A stretch of 64,000 bases of DNA from Eupeodes corollae. Lineage: Eukaryota; Arthropoda; Insecta; Diptera; Syrphidae. Positions 23,877-36,702 of this stretch are shown in pieces (position 1 is the stretch's first letter; each line of letters starts with the position of its first letter). The translations under genes and the position numbers were made by a program. Below the pieces are notes generated by a model, which was not told where the DNA came from, did not search any database, and was given only the letters and a program-made list of their open reading frames with translations. The stretch spans positions 135,262,153-135,326,152 of the forward strand of contig NC_079149.1 in assembly GCF_945859685.1 (NCBI RefSeq), written 5' to 3'.

Positions 23877-25315
23877 TGATAATATTGTCTCTATTTAAGC
23901 AAATTCCGCATCCTGAAACTCCAATGCACACAAAACAAAGTTTAAATGCCAAAATGTCATCGTCTGAGTCTTCAGTTCGAATGCCAAGAAAAAAAAAAAA
24001 CCTTAAAACTTTATAAGAAAAACAAAAAAAACAACACATATCAACACATAAATAAATGCATATGTATGTATTTTTATATGTACATAGAAATTTTCTAAAT
24101 GCAACTAACAATAGCCTTACCACGTGTCCTTGTTCCTTTTCTAAATTTAGACTTCATCTGATGAGTATTTTAGAGAGTGTGGGTTTTATTTTTTTTTTCC
24201 TACTATCTTGAAGCATCATAGAGGTTAGATACATTGGGATGGGAAGAGATAGAAATTTTCTCAAACTTCTTTTGTGTGTCTTTTTGTTGAAACAATAGCT
24301 CGCCCTTAGGAATATTTTTTGTCTGTAGAACCGCATGTCCCCAGCTATCCACCCGCACATCAAAGGTCACACGTGAATTAAAGAGAAGGATCAATCGACC
24401 TCCTCACACTTAACACACATCCCTCAATTTATTATTTATACAATAAAATGGTTACATAGACTAATTTATTGATTTATTTATTGTATTCTAGAAAACCAAG
24501 GAAAAAAAAATAAAACAATTTGGTCAATTGGGTTATGCATATATTGAAGACCAAATAATATAGATCTAGGTAAAAGGTATTCACTTGGCACAAATCTCAT
24601 TCAATATTGTTTCTTTGGAATTTGAAAATTTATTCATTATTTAATTTTGTTGAAAACTATCAATGAAATATAAATAAATAATAAAACAAGTCCTCCTTGT
24701 GAAAATAAAAGAGAGAAGACTTGAATTGAATTTCTATAGAGTCCTTATTCCAAATAAGGCCAAAAAGTGGTCAACTTTTTTTGTCAATATCTTTTCCAAT
24801 CATCAAAAAAATGGGCTAAAGGACATTACCATAGTTCTGAAAAGTTAATTTAAATACAGGCACGTGCCTTTAAGTTTGGGGAGGTGATTCTGATTATGAA
24901 CCTCACTTTTGTCAATTATCAATTAATAGTTGAAAAAGAAATTCTTACCATCCTTCAAATAAATATTTTAAATGTTATTTTTATTCACAACTGTCTCAAT
25001 TATTTTCATGTTTAAAAGAAAACATTGATAAATAAATATCATTAATATAATAGATGAATAACAGGGTTATTTGAGTAATCTTCCAATTCGAAATCTTGAC
25101 AATTGCTTTCGGTTCTTAAGAAAAATACATTGATAGACGAATCTAGATATCATATTTACTTTATAGACAAGGAAAAGTTTTACTATGTTTTTTAGTTATA
25201 AAGTCTATCAAAAATGACAAAAGCTATTGATTTTGTATTAAAAATTGACACTGATAAATTTCAATTTGAATCACAAACTAAAATTGTAACTTTCCTTATA
25301 AATGAAACAAGGTAA
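23877..25315. other. Non-coding, weak frames only
   Basis: AT-rich. A minus-strand frame at 24203-24394 has balanced composition (DVRVDSWGHAVLQTKNIPKG) but no family match I can name, and it ends at an A-rich run near 24180-24200. It could be an exon or retrocopy scrap; I do not annotate it as a gene. Confidence 0.4.
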
Positions 25316-25810
25316 AATTATTCTTGGTCCCAAGAAATCGCAGTCATTTCTATCAACAGATTATCATCAGTATCTTACCATGCCTATCTTAAGTATTTTA
25401 GAAACCCGATGCCAGGTTATTAGTATCAACAAAATTTGTTAACTCAAGTCCAGTCTATATTTCGGGAACATCATAATTGTTTCCCCACTGTTGTTAACAT
25501 TTTCGGTGACTTCAGTATGATATTGGTGCTTTATAAGCTTATTATTTGCAAGGCTCTTGATAGGGTAAATCATGAATTATTATGTCAGAAGCCAAGATCT
25601 GTTCCCTATGAAACTACCTTTTCCATCGGTTCAAAAATTTGCTAATGATGGAAGAACTACTGATTTCAAAGCGTTGACTTTAGGAGTGCCCCAGGGTTCA
25701 GTAATAGGAACAATTTTATTTTGTTCATGATCTTCCTAGCTTTTGCTTAAGTATCAGACTTTGGATTTCACTTCTCTTTACATTGAAGAAAACAAAAAGT
25801 GTTGACAACA
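25316..25810 (+). mobile_element. Non-LTR retrotransposon RT fragment
   Basis: Plus-strand remains of an RT core. A block near 25370-25500 reads as NLLTQVQSIFREHHNCFPTV with KIFGD-like VNIFGDF following, equivalent to the region before motif A. Then come KALDRVNHELLCQK (motif A, about 25545-25590) and, after a frameshift, LGVPQGSVIGTILF (motif B, about 25682-25722). The stretch between motifs A and B is shortened, and motif C is not recognisable. It is a short internal fragment of a Jockey/CR1-type element, perhaps related to the one at 62-63.5 kb, which has GVPQGSIVGPLLF. Confidence 0.7.
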
Positions 25811-25921
25811 TTAAAAAATCTTTATAAAAATGTATGTTTTGATTCTCAATCATCAATCAATCAAAAATCACAAAATGTCTTCTTTAACTTTAAATCATTT
25901 TATAAATCAGTATAAATTCTG

Positions 25922-26020
25922 AATTTCTGACATTTAAAAATAATGGATCTGTTACCTCTATTTAGGTTTGTTTGTTTAGTTTTTCTTCAAAAAATGTCAT
26001 CGTTTAGACGTGTTCAGATG
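25922..26020 (+). repeat. Dispersed ~95-bp repeat, copy C
   Basis: AATTTCTGACATTTAAAAAT, then a variable part, CTATTTAGGTTTGTTTGTTT, AAAATGTCATCGTTTAGACG and TGTTCAGATG. This is one of the best-preserved copies. It sits about 110 bp after the RT fragment. Confidence 0.65.
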
Positions 26021-29000
26021 CCTTATGAAATGTCAATTGCTGAAGCATCTTGTTTTCTTTGATGAAAACTTTTATATTAAGCCTTAAATATGCTCATATA
26101 GATATCTGGTAATTTATATCTAGAACAACGCCTTAGTTTTCATAGTGCAGAAAAGATTATATGATTGAATTAACTTGCACGTTTCTCTTTAAAAATTAAA
26201 AAAAGTATTTTTTGTGTAATTTTTTAAACATTCTTCAACTTGTATGTCCATCATCACGCCTCAATCATTTACCAGGTTATCTCAATATTTGCTACTCACC
26301 AAACCTTTTCTCATTACCGCCGGCCGCTCTTTCTGAAAAGCTAACAAATTCAACACCCAATTGTAAATGTAGGTTTAACAAAAAACATCAATTCAAGAGT
26401 ATTATATATCCCCCCGCATCAATCAACTTTAAATTTCAAGTCACGTCTTTGCGCACTTAGCAGTTTTAGTTTGGTTCAATAAATTCGCGGTGTCTATTTT
26501 CACAAGCATCACCACCACCGTACCGACCAACCGACACCTCACCGTTCCGAATGGCTTTAAGTGTATATCTAGGATGTATGAGTGTACCTATTTAAAATGG
26601 TTTATTGACGATGCTCAACATTCTTTACCAACGTCTTCACATAAAACAATCATAACAACGAACGCCATGGAAGAATTCAAGGACACGCGGTCATAAACAA
26701 CTAAGTTAAGAGCTATATAAGATAGACAAAGATACAAAAGATGCTCTGAGAATGGGAACTATGTTATTAAACTATAGAAAACGACAGAAAGGAACTTAAC
26801 TATAATATCAAAGCTTGGTCTTGAAACCGTCATAAAACTAAACCAAACAAAACTATGAACCAATTCATGCCTCAGTTGTTTGTGTTGGGGATGTGCGTTT
26901 GGTCTTTTATAGATAAAACAGCGAATATTCCCAGCCATAAGGTAACCGCCCTGAAATTAATTGCCAACAGCTATTCCCCAGCGATACCTATCCAAAGTCT
27001 TGATGCCTGATGTGTTGTGTACTAGTATATGTAATAAGAACATGACGATGAATTGTATAAAACCTGCTAGACAGAGTCGGAAGAATCAGGAATTATGTCT
27101 GCTACTTATGGCCCTTTAAACATATCCCATGGACACAGGTACGTCCTGCTGCAGCAGTTTCTCTGATTCCTGATTCCGGCTGACTCAAGTGCAATTAATA
27201 AAATTTTAATTGAACACTAAATTGCCCCTGCAACTTACCTGCGCTATAGGGAATACCATCCTTTAGCAAATGGGACTAAATCAAGGTACATTCTAGCGTT
27301 CCCTGCTCCGTAACAAGATAAGACACAAAAACTGAAATGATTCTTTTTATTTCTGGCGGCAGGACTCACCAAATAAAAAGAAAAAAAAAAGGAATGAAAT
27401 GCAATTAAACTGCAACTGACTTCACTTTGATGCACCCGCCTGAAGATAAAGCGATTGGAACCTTTTATTCTCTGCTCGATTCTCGCCCGCAGCCCAAGAG
27501 TGTTCTAATTGCCAGGATACAATTTCTAAAAAGATATTTATTTATTGTTTTCGCATTCTCCAACCAAAGAGTATATAAAAGACTGAAGTCATTACCTTCA
27601 CTTACCTCGATGCCGACGACGACGCAGTAGGTAGTGTAGAGTGTTTTACTCGTGTTCGGTGGCAGCTTTGACGCTTTATATTATACACAGATTCATCGTC
27701 GTTGTCGTTGTAGTTTTGTCGTCGTCTTTGCAGAGCAACGGACAATTGTCCTGGGGATTAATTCATTGCGCCTGGGTGGATTGGGCGATTTAAAGATTTC
27801 ACGTCAGGATAATTAGTCTTCAAACCACAGAGTCGACAACAGAAAGGAAACAGGAGCCAGCCCACTCAAACAAACCCCAAACCCCCAGAGAGTCAACATA
27901 AAATGCTGTGCATTGCATATACGGTATACACCTTTATCATCTACCCAAGGGAGTGAGATGAGAGTCGGAGGACTCTGGATCGGGCTCAGGAACAAAAGAC
28001 AAGGCAATAAAAAAGTGGAACATTTGTGGTACAGCGAGGAGATTCCTGCTCGTAAAGGATGTCAAGATGAAGTAAACGTCGATTTCGACTAGGACGACTA
28101 CGACGGAATGGACTACCTTAACTTTACCCCCACCACCACAGAGGAAATATTTTTCACTAACAAACTGTTTAAAAATGTTGAAGACTATAAAAAAAGAAAA
28201 GAACAAACAGAATTGCAAGTAAAAATTGGAGCTTTAACTAGAGATGCAGCAGCTGCACTCAAGCTATAGTTGGCTTGGTTTCGGTATGTTCCTGATTCTG
28301 CTCCTGCTGCTCCATTCCTAGCATTGTTACTGACTGTGACGACTGTGTGTTTAAAAAGAAATAGGGAAGAAAAATGTATTATTTCAGCTTTTTAGTGCAG
28401 AACTCCAGATACCTTATGTAGGTTGAGGAAGACATAGAAAAAATGGCACCATACCAGTATATAGACAGGGAGCTTCATCTGCTACCTTACCTACACTGCT
28501 TCTGTGATTTTGCACAGAATTTGCAATTCTTTTTACAACTCGCACACATCCTGTGTGGAAGCATCCAAATGACTCTAATGAAATGTGTCCCAGGAATGCA
28601 TAACTATAAAGACTGGAAACATAGAACTATGTCAACGCGCTTTTGTGTCATTTCAGTGGAAATAATTTTCTTTTGTTTGAAAATATTTCAAACGTAAAAT
28701 CTACAACTATGTACTTCTCATACCACCTGATTTACACCGCAACACTCCGTTGCTGGTTCTGGTGGTGGTGCTGGCGCTGCGCTGCGCTGGCTGGATCCTA
28801 AGAAAACACAATTAAGATGCCTGAAGCTATAAATTCTCTATAGGAACATAATGTTTTGCTTATATAAACATAAGACCTTAAGGGTGTTAAACAATTTGCA
28901 GATGACGGAAGGTATGAAGATTAAAGGAATTTTGATTCTAAATTTAAGACTTTTTGGGTGGTAATTTTCTGGTCCAAAAATCAAGACATAAGGACAAGAT

Positions 29001-29950
29001 TGAAGTTACACTCACCCAGCTTGATAGTTTTAACAGAAGTGAATTCAGAAATAAGTGTGACATTAAAATACGATTTCTAAAGTTGACCAGTATCTATTTG
29101 TTCTTTTGGCGAAGGACCACGTTTCCAGAAATTCTGTTGACTTAAAGAAAATTAAATGTCAGTGAGGAAGTTAAATGTGCAATAACTCTTGTCATTTACT
29201 TTCTCTTTGAAACAATAAAATAAACGTTGGAAAGGCAACTACTTTTTTTCTGACAGTTCTTGATTTAATCGAAAGAAAGAACCAAAAGGATGGATACCTG
29301 AATCAAGATGAAAGATGTTTTTTCTTCTGAATTCTAAAGAGTTCTTTTAAAGGTCATGGAAATTACCTTATTAACACTTTGAATCGAACGTAAAACAAAC
29401 TAGAAGTGATTTTTCTCTCAACTGAAGGGTCGAGGATATTTATAGAGAGTTAAAATTAGCAAAGCTGTTCAAGTGGAAATTTTTAAGTGGTAAGATGGCA
29501 AAATATAAGTTTCTAAGGAAATCATTAGAGACAGTGTTGCCAGAAATTTTAGTTGTCCAAAGTTAAGTTTGTGGAAAATAGTCCTGAGTGGAATTTTAGG
29601 ATGCTATACGACCGTCCATCGAAAATAAGTTAACATTTGCAAAGTGAGCAAGAATAGCTGGCTTAAGTGTTGAGAATTGCCGTTTTTTGCAAAGTTAGGA
29701 AAAAGTTATGGCATTAGGATCAATTTGGAAAAGGTAGCGAGTCGAATTACTATTTTTCAGAATTATGTATGATCAAAATTCTGAATGATACTGTTTAGTC
29801 ATGGATTAAGTGGACAGAAGTCCCGGTGCCTGCACGAACGGCAGGCTCCACAGTGACACTTCGGAAAATTTTTGTTTCAAACTCCTAATAATATTAACCT
29901 TAAATAACAGAAACCATTGATCTACCAATCAGGCAATCAGTGAAATATCA
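26021..29950. other. Non-coding stretch of about 3.9 kb
   Basis: No gene recognised. GTC/GTT-rich low complexity lies near 27690-27730 and GGT/GCT-rich near 28755-28790. Frames at 26212-26460, 27937-28218 and 28443-28697 show no domain. The stretch ends where the hAT remnant begins. Confidence 0.5.
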
Positions 29951-31407
29951 AAATCATATGACAAACTGCAAACATGAGTGGCAAATACAAGGGGATGCAG
30001 GCTCTTATTTTGGAGAAAAATCATTTATCGGCGTTCGTACCTTATTGTGGTCATTCTCTAAATTTAGTGCGAAACGCAGCTGCTAACACTTATCCATCGG
30101 CTGTTTAATTCTTTGATATCGTGCAGAATTCATACACGTTTTTCACAGCCAGTACAGATCGGCACCGAATTCTGATTGAGAAATTATTGGAGAAGAAAAG
30201 CGGCCAGTTTTTAGTCTTGAAAAAGCTCAGCGACTCTCGTTGGCCTTGTCGAGCTGAAGCTACGAAAGCCTTAGCCAACGGCTATTCGGAAATCGAAGAA
30301 GCTCTAACCAGCATATCTTCCAATAAAGATCAAAAAGACATCGTGAGGAATGAAGCAAGGCACCTTCTACAGAAGATGAGTGGTCTTCAAAGCGCTTTGT
30401 TTAAAACATTTTGGAACGATATCTTGGAGCGATTCAAAGCTACAAACAAGATGTTGCAAGACCGAAAATGATTTTTAAATGGGCAATGCAGTGTACTAGA
30501 ATCATTGAAATTCTTGGAATCCAAGCGAAATGATTTTGATAAATACGAGGAAGCAGCCAAAAAAATATTCCATGCTAATGAATATTTACAATCATGCACT
30601 CGCACCACAACCATAAATGTGAGGCTGAATCCGCTTGATTAAGGAAAGCACAAGACGCAAATCTGTCACCCAAGAAAAAATACAAAGTAACCGCCTTTAT
30701 CCCAGTCATTGACCAGCTATCCGTTTGTCTTACTGAAAGATTGCATGCCTATGAAACTGTACGTTCGAGATTTGGATTCCTGAATCACATCAAGAAGATG
30801 GATGCTGAAAATTTGCACGCTGCAGCAGAGGCATTAATGAAATTGTATTGGGATAATTTAGAGCCTAGTCTTGGTAATGAGTTGGTTTAATTTGTGTCTT
30901 TGATTGACACACACAATCAAAGGAAAGGACTATTGAACAGATCAATCACCGAAACTATTTTACTACAAAATTCGCGAAAATCAAAATTTCAGAGCTACAT
31001 TCCCAAACCTCGAAATTGCATTGAGAATGTATTTGGTGTTGATGGCAACAAATTTCACTTTAGTGCGCTTATTTTCAAAAATGAAAATTATAAAAAATAG
31101 GCAGCTTTCTCTTCTGAGCATTGAAAGCAATTTACTCCAAGAACTGGAATTCAACGATTTTTCGGCGAAAAAAGCTCGAAAGGTTTCTCTCGTTAACCCT
31201 TAAATTTAATTTCAGATAATTCTTTTTTCCGTTTATATTTATATGTGTTTGTTCAATACTAAAAGAATCTACTTGGTTTCACAAGAAATTATTTATTGAA
31301 AAACTCGAATGAAAAAAATGGTTTACTTTATATTGAAAATAATTTGGGGCCAGGGAGTCTCCGATTATTTATTGCCCGAGGCCTTTGGACCTCTAAATCC
31401 AGCCCTG
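29951..31407 (+). pseudogene. hAT-type transposase pseudogene, ZMYM1-like (DUF4371 plus hAT dimerisation)
   Basis: The plus strand gives, in order: MSGKYKGMQALILEKNHLSA (from 29974), YCGHSLNLVRNAA (the CGHSLNL box), an in-frame TAA at 30106, then a 116-codon frame with YTFFTASTDRHRILIEKLLE, VLKKLSDSRWPCRAEATKAL and a stop near 30469. It goes on with LESLKFLESKRNDFDKYEEA, CTRTTTINVRLNP and, after frameshifts, FPNLEIALRMYLVLMATNFT (about 31000-31055), KNRQLSLLSIESNLLQELEF and ARKVSLVNP with a stop at 31203. The block from PNLEIALRMYL to LSLLSIES is the hAT C-terminal dimerisation region. The order and residues are those of ZMYM1-like hAT transposases. CCAGCCCTG at 31399-31407 is a plausible right terminal inverted repeat (complement CAGGGCTGG). 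The left end and N-terminus, including the zinc finger, are missing. At least two stops and several shifts make it dead. Confidence 0.85.
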
Positions 31408-32100
31408 AGTTTTGTATGCCTTTCAAAATACCGTAAACTTAGACTGATGTGTACCATTTACCGTTAGAACGAAACATTTCTCCTAATTTTGTATCACAAA
31501 ATATTGTGTTTCTACAAAGTAAGTTTTGATATTTTTCTTTATGAACTATGTTTGGTCAAAAAGAAACAGCACTTGATTTAGTATTATTTTTCGAAAATCA
31601 AAACAATTTTTTTTTTCTGAATTGAAGAAAAAGTCACTTAAAACTTGTAAACTTCAAACTTTTAAGGAGCACACAAAATGCACGTTTATTCAAAGAATAT
31701 TGGTACTTGTTAGTGTCTTAAAATGTTTTGCTAAAGTAGGGTTAATGGAAATAGTAAAGTTACATTAATATTTTAAAAATTAACTGCTTCAAAATGATAT
31801 AAAAGGACTAAAAAAGGACGAACTTGCTTACATTACCAACACGATTTTTTATTTTTCAGGCTAACCAGAATTTTGATACGCTGTATTTTGAATACAGTTT
31901 TATGACCCAAACTGTATTCTGATCTCTGGAAATATTTTTAAATGCATATTTTACTAATTTGATTGAAAATTCAAATTGGAAAGAACTCGAGAATTTGTTT
32001 TCCATTGTAAGAAATTTGTAATGATCGTTATAACCGTTGAATGGTGAAACTACTTTAAGTTTTACTTATTTCTAAATCTTTGTAACTTTTCAAAATAATA
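31408..32100. other. AT-rich non-coding stretch
   Basis: No gene recognised. A small hairpin, CTGTATT-TTG-AATACAG, lies at about 31881-31897. Confidence 0.4.
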
Positions 32101-32180
32101 GATTTCAGCACAAAGTTAAGGTTTGTTTCATTTGTTATTGGTTTATCACCAAATGTCACTTTTAAGACGTGTTCAGATTT
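32101..32180 (+). repeat. Dispersed ~95-bp repeat, copy D
   Basis: TTAAGGTTTGTTTCATTTG, then ATCACCAAATGTCACTTTTA and AGACGTGTTCAGATT. The upstream TGACATTTC block is not preserved. Confidence 0.55.
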
Positions 32181-32429
32181 ACTGTTTTTAATAAAAGGAA
32201 AATACTTTTCTTAGTTAAATTAAAAAATTCTTTAAATGTATGATAAACAGCTAACAAAAAAAAAACGTTAAGGTCTCTGGCCAAGCTGGTCCAAGCAGAA
32301 ACATTTTTTTTAAAAGAAATTTGCTTTCATAAACGAAATGTAACTACAAAAGCTTGCTTAAAATAATTTTTTGAAACGATTTATTTTTAAATGTTGACAG
32401 GCGATGACATCTTCCGAGTCCACGACCAG

Positions 32430-33015
32430 CACCAGTAATTTTGTAATCAGAATTAGGAGTTCTTGTAATTGTAAAAATTACAGAACAGAACATAAATAAT
32501 TGGGTGAATTGAATTTTAACGTTGAAATTAAATTTGAAAGAAGATTCGCATTAGGTTTTTGTTTCATAATTTCTAACACTAAAAACGGCCTAAAGATTTA
32601 AAATTTTTTTTTCAAATTTGGTTTTCTTTACTTGTCTTCTTTCAATATGAGCAACATTTTTTTATTGCACCATATTACTCTTATATTTTTCTACGTATAA
32701 TCGAGTGATCAAAAATTTCTATTTTACATTCTTAATAAAATCTTACTTTTTTCAAAATTCGTTTTCTCAAAAACGGTACCGTATTTTTAACGAAATTAAA
32801 ATATAAAACGTATATTTATAAGCACCAAAAATATTTGTTATGTATATAAAAAAATTAATTCAAGGACCATTTTAAGGATTTTTGAAAAAAGTCGTAAAAT
32901 AAGTTTTTTTTTTTAATTTATTGACATTTCAATTTTTGTAGATTAACTCAATTGGTATATTTTTAAATTTAAAATATAACTACTATTTCTTAGCAGACTA
33001 AGAGTCTTGAGCAAA
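32430..33015 (+). repeat. Partial copy of the GTCCCTAGAG-family repeat (3' half)
   Basis: TTCGTTTTCTCAAAAACGGT near 32759 and ATTTTTAACGAAATTAAAAT match in order the CCCGAAAACGCGACACAC and TTTAACGATTTTC blocks near 36510-36545. TTTTTAAATTTAAAATATAA near 32960 and TTAGCAGACTAAGAGTCTT near 32992 match 36630-36675. The 5' head is not recognisable here. Confidence 0.4.
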
Positions 33016-35620
33016 GTGAAGAACTTGCTTAAAAAAATTGTAAGGTACTTCGAAAGGAAATATTTTCTATGGAAATTACAACCCAATCAGTTTAAATTTC
33101 CTGAGTTTTGAGACCGGCTAACTTAAAAAAAATATTGAGAAAAACTGGTTTCAAGTTTCTAGCAGTAGAAATAATTTGTAATTTTGCAATATTCGTAATA
33201 CTTAAGAGGTTTAAGCGGCCATTATATTTTGTGGAAACTTTTAAATTTCTTTTTTCTTATTCAAGGGTGCCTAGGGCCTTATAAGCAATAAACAAAAGGT
33301 TATTTATAATTTTACTCCGATAAAAATACATTAAGTACAGTCTTCAAATCAGGTCTTTTTGCCTACCCTTCACTGTTATTCCAAAAAACAATTACGTTGA
33401 TGTACTTTGTTTAAATTGAGGATAAATATTATTTTTATTTGTTTACTTATTTACGAATTTTTATAAGACTTATATATAAACCTCAAAGTTTGACGCGAGC
33501 CTAAGGCTTATCATCAAATATTTCAAAACTAATAGGAAACAATACAAATAATAATAATTATTATTAACTTCTGAAATATTTCATCTTAAAATACAAAAAG
33601 CGTCACCATCAGCAGCACCTTCCTGTCTATTTCTGTCTTCCCACAGTTACTAAGGACATTTCTATCGACCAAAGTTAATGTTCACTTAATAAGGATGCTT
33701 CTTTTTCAAATACTTTTTATTCCTTTTTGCTCTAGTTACACACCAAGTCGAAAGTCGAATCTATGAATTACTCGTGCGGGTACTCGTATATACCTACAAC
33801 TCTCCCTTGCAACATTATTGTGGCAAACTAAATGAGGTCGGATTACATCCATCCATCCGCTTAAGCCATAAGCGAAACATCATCATCATCATTGTTGGTT
33901 GTTGTTGTAAAATGTATCTAAATATACATTTATATCTTTTCATTTCTTTGTGCTTTAGCAAAAAGCCCCTAAAGTTATAAATTTTTACGACCGAATCAAG
34001 GAAGGCCTGGAATTTTTGTCTGGATGGGAAATGTAACTGCCAGATTTTTCCGTTCTTACCATTAAAAATACCTTGAAGCGGTGTTCAACACATTCTTTAA
34101 ACTCTCTGTGTGTTGTATAGAACCATTGTTTTCAGTGTTCCCAGAATTCTCTAAACTCCAACCAACAACTCTATGGGTTATCCTTACACAAAACGACACA
34201 CAAAAACACACTAATTCCAGCTTGAAAAATAAAAAAAACAAGAAAAATGTAAGTCAACTCCATCTGAATTACATTCTTGGTTGAGCGGGTCTACAGCTAC
34301 TCCACTGTATGTAATATGTACGTAAGTTTGTTGCAAAATGTTTTGAGAGAATTTTATATGGTATATCCATGACCCTTCACAATATATAGTCTTGCTGCCT
34401 GCTTGTAAACGCTTGCTCAATGCGATGCCAAGGAAAACTTAACTCGCAACTTCAAAGAAATAAGGAATTCCATTCAAAGTGCAGTGATTTTGTAATACTT
34501 TCCTTTCCATACAGTACTTTCGAGTACAACCCCAAAATTCAAGACCAAGAAGTATATATGTATTTCCCTATTTTCTACACATTATACGTACTTACGTACT
34601 CTCAGGAATTACATATTCAAATTCTTTTGCATCCAGACCTAAATTTTCTTGTATAGATACAAATATACATAAGTATCTATAGGAGCTAAGCATCAACTAT
34701 GGGAGATGAGATAGAGTAAAACTATTTCAAGAATGTTTAATGTTAAATGACTTGTTGCCGAAAACGAAATCCATACATACATATATCGTTGTCGTACAAC
34801 AAAACTATGTTCGCACAGGACGAAGGACCTTTTTCTGTCTCTATAAATGAATGCGAGAGTGCCGAAAGATACTTAATAGATTACGACAGGATTAAGGTTT
34901 TTTTCTTAACTATTTTTGTATCTTTCCTTGTACTGTAACTAGACTATAATGTTAAGCCTGCATTGGGATTATACAAGATAAAGAACATTTAATCTTTCTG
35001 TCTATAGGAGTGCAGAAAGAGCAAGTATTGAGGTCGTAAAAAATGTCTGTATAGGTACCCGCCTTATTTATTATTTATGTTAATTGATCTTGACGTTTAT
35101 TTTTATTTTCATGTTAAATTAAAGAAGATAATTTTTAAGATAGGTAACATTTCATATTGGTCATTGGGGAGGATGCTGCTTAACGATAAGACATAAGTCT
35201 TTATCAATAACTTTGATTATTTCAGAAACATCTGACTATATTTTACTCGGAGGTAATCTAAAGGGGCATATATTAAATCAGGCACCAAAATTTAAATAAA
35301 GTTCAAACTCAAGTTTTTTACATAACATTAGACTACAAAAATAGCAAAACGACATTTGTTAAGTCACCTTTAATTTTGTAGTTCTATGTTTTCTATATTT
35401 TGGTTATTTTTGTTTAAATTACAAGCATAACAAGACATTTGTAATTTCTTTCAAGAAATACTTTATTAATTAATAAATTGTCGTTAATTATAAGTGGAAT
35501 ATTTATAACAATTTAAATTTTTTTGTGCGATGTTTTCTATGTTTTTAATTTTTTTTCCTGCATAGAATTACAAAACTTGTTTATGTTAATTGAGTTATTG
35601 ACCAAAACTTTCGGACTTAA
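33016..35620. other. Non-coding stretch
   Basis: No gene recognised. Open frames at 34081-34284, 34420-34656 and 34747-34938 have no family features. GTTTTCTATGT near 35390 and 35531 belongs to an 11-mer that recurs in the window. Confidence 0.45.
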
Positions 35621-35639
35621 AATGTTAATAAAACATGAT

Positions 35640-36690
35640 ATTATCATGGTAAAAAGTGGGTTCCCAGATTCCGTCTGTCTGTCCTCGCCCCTGCAGCCCA
35701 AACCATGGGATCGATTTACTTCAAATTTGTAAATTAAAGTTTTTAGTTGATTCGCGTTTTTATTTCTTTAAGACTAAAATTAACATTTGTCCCCATACAA
35801 ATTCTTTGTTCAAAAATAGAAAATCCTAATTTTCTTAAAAACGAATCGATAGATTTTTAATAATTTTTGTTTACATTTTTAACTTTAGGAAGTTATTGCA
35901 ATGGGTCCGATTTGTCAAATTGAACATTTTGACATTTCTCGACGTTTCAAGGTCCCTAGAGTCGAAATAAAAGATTTTTAGAAAGCTGTCTGTGCGTTGT
36001 GTACGTACGTCCGTACGTTCGTGACGTTTTTTCGTCCTCAATACCTCAAGAACCAGAAGAGATATTGACTTCAAATAAATTTTGTTATACAGATAAAAAG
36101 GCAGAAAGGGCTCTCAAGAAAATTGCGTGGATGGTTTTTTTACCATAGCAGTTTGAAAAAAAGGTGAACATTTTGGTTAACCCTAAATAGTTTACGAACC
36201 AAAAACGCTAGAGACTTGAATTAAATTTTATATAATATATTGTAACGTGATACCAAACAGGTATATTTTTTGAAAAAAATCAATGTAACGGTTTTTTTTA
36301 TAAATCAATAAAACTGAAAAAAAAAATTTGTAACCTCCAAAATTTTACGACTGAAATATGATTTCATCTATCAAACAATTTTGTGCAACGAAGAATAATG
36401 TTTTTGACATCTAACAAAATTTGAGAAAAATTGAATAGATAGTTTTTTTATAAAATTATTTTTGATTTAAAAAAAAATTAAGAATTTAAGATTTTTTTCT
36501 TTGAAAGTCGATTTCCCGAAAACGCGACACACTTTAACGATTTTCAAATAATAAAATTAAAAAGTAAGGTTTTTTTGAGAAATCTAATGCCATTTTACTT
36601 TTAGAAACCTATTTTTCTTGGAGGTACATTTTTAAATCTTAAAATACAGACATTATTTTTAAACAGACTCTTTGCAATCCAGCCGTTTAT
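35640..36690 (+). repeat. Dispersed GTCCCTAGAG-family repeat, copy with intact head
   Basis: The copy includes TTCCGTCTGTCTGTCC near 35670, GTCAAATTGAACATTTTGAC near 35915, CGACGTTTCAAGGTCCCTAG near 35940, a CGT-rich GTACGTACGTCCGTACGTTC near 36003, CCTCAAGAACCAGAAGAG near 36045 and CTCTCAAGAAAATTGCGTG near 36110. It continues with ACGTGATACCAAACAGG near 36245 and one unit of the ~174-bp array. From about 35880 to 36430 it aligns closely with 58330-58880. Both copies preserve a minus-strand frame with LETSRNVKMFNLTNRT / LATSRNVKIFNLTDRT, most simply explained by sequence identity rather than a protein. Confidence 0.7.
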
Positions 36691-36702
36691 TTTATATCAC
36701 AC

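Noticed and set aside
24203..24394. Possible host exon, minus strand
   Set aside because: Composition is protein-like, but there is no recognisable family, no convincing splice sites and no partner exon.
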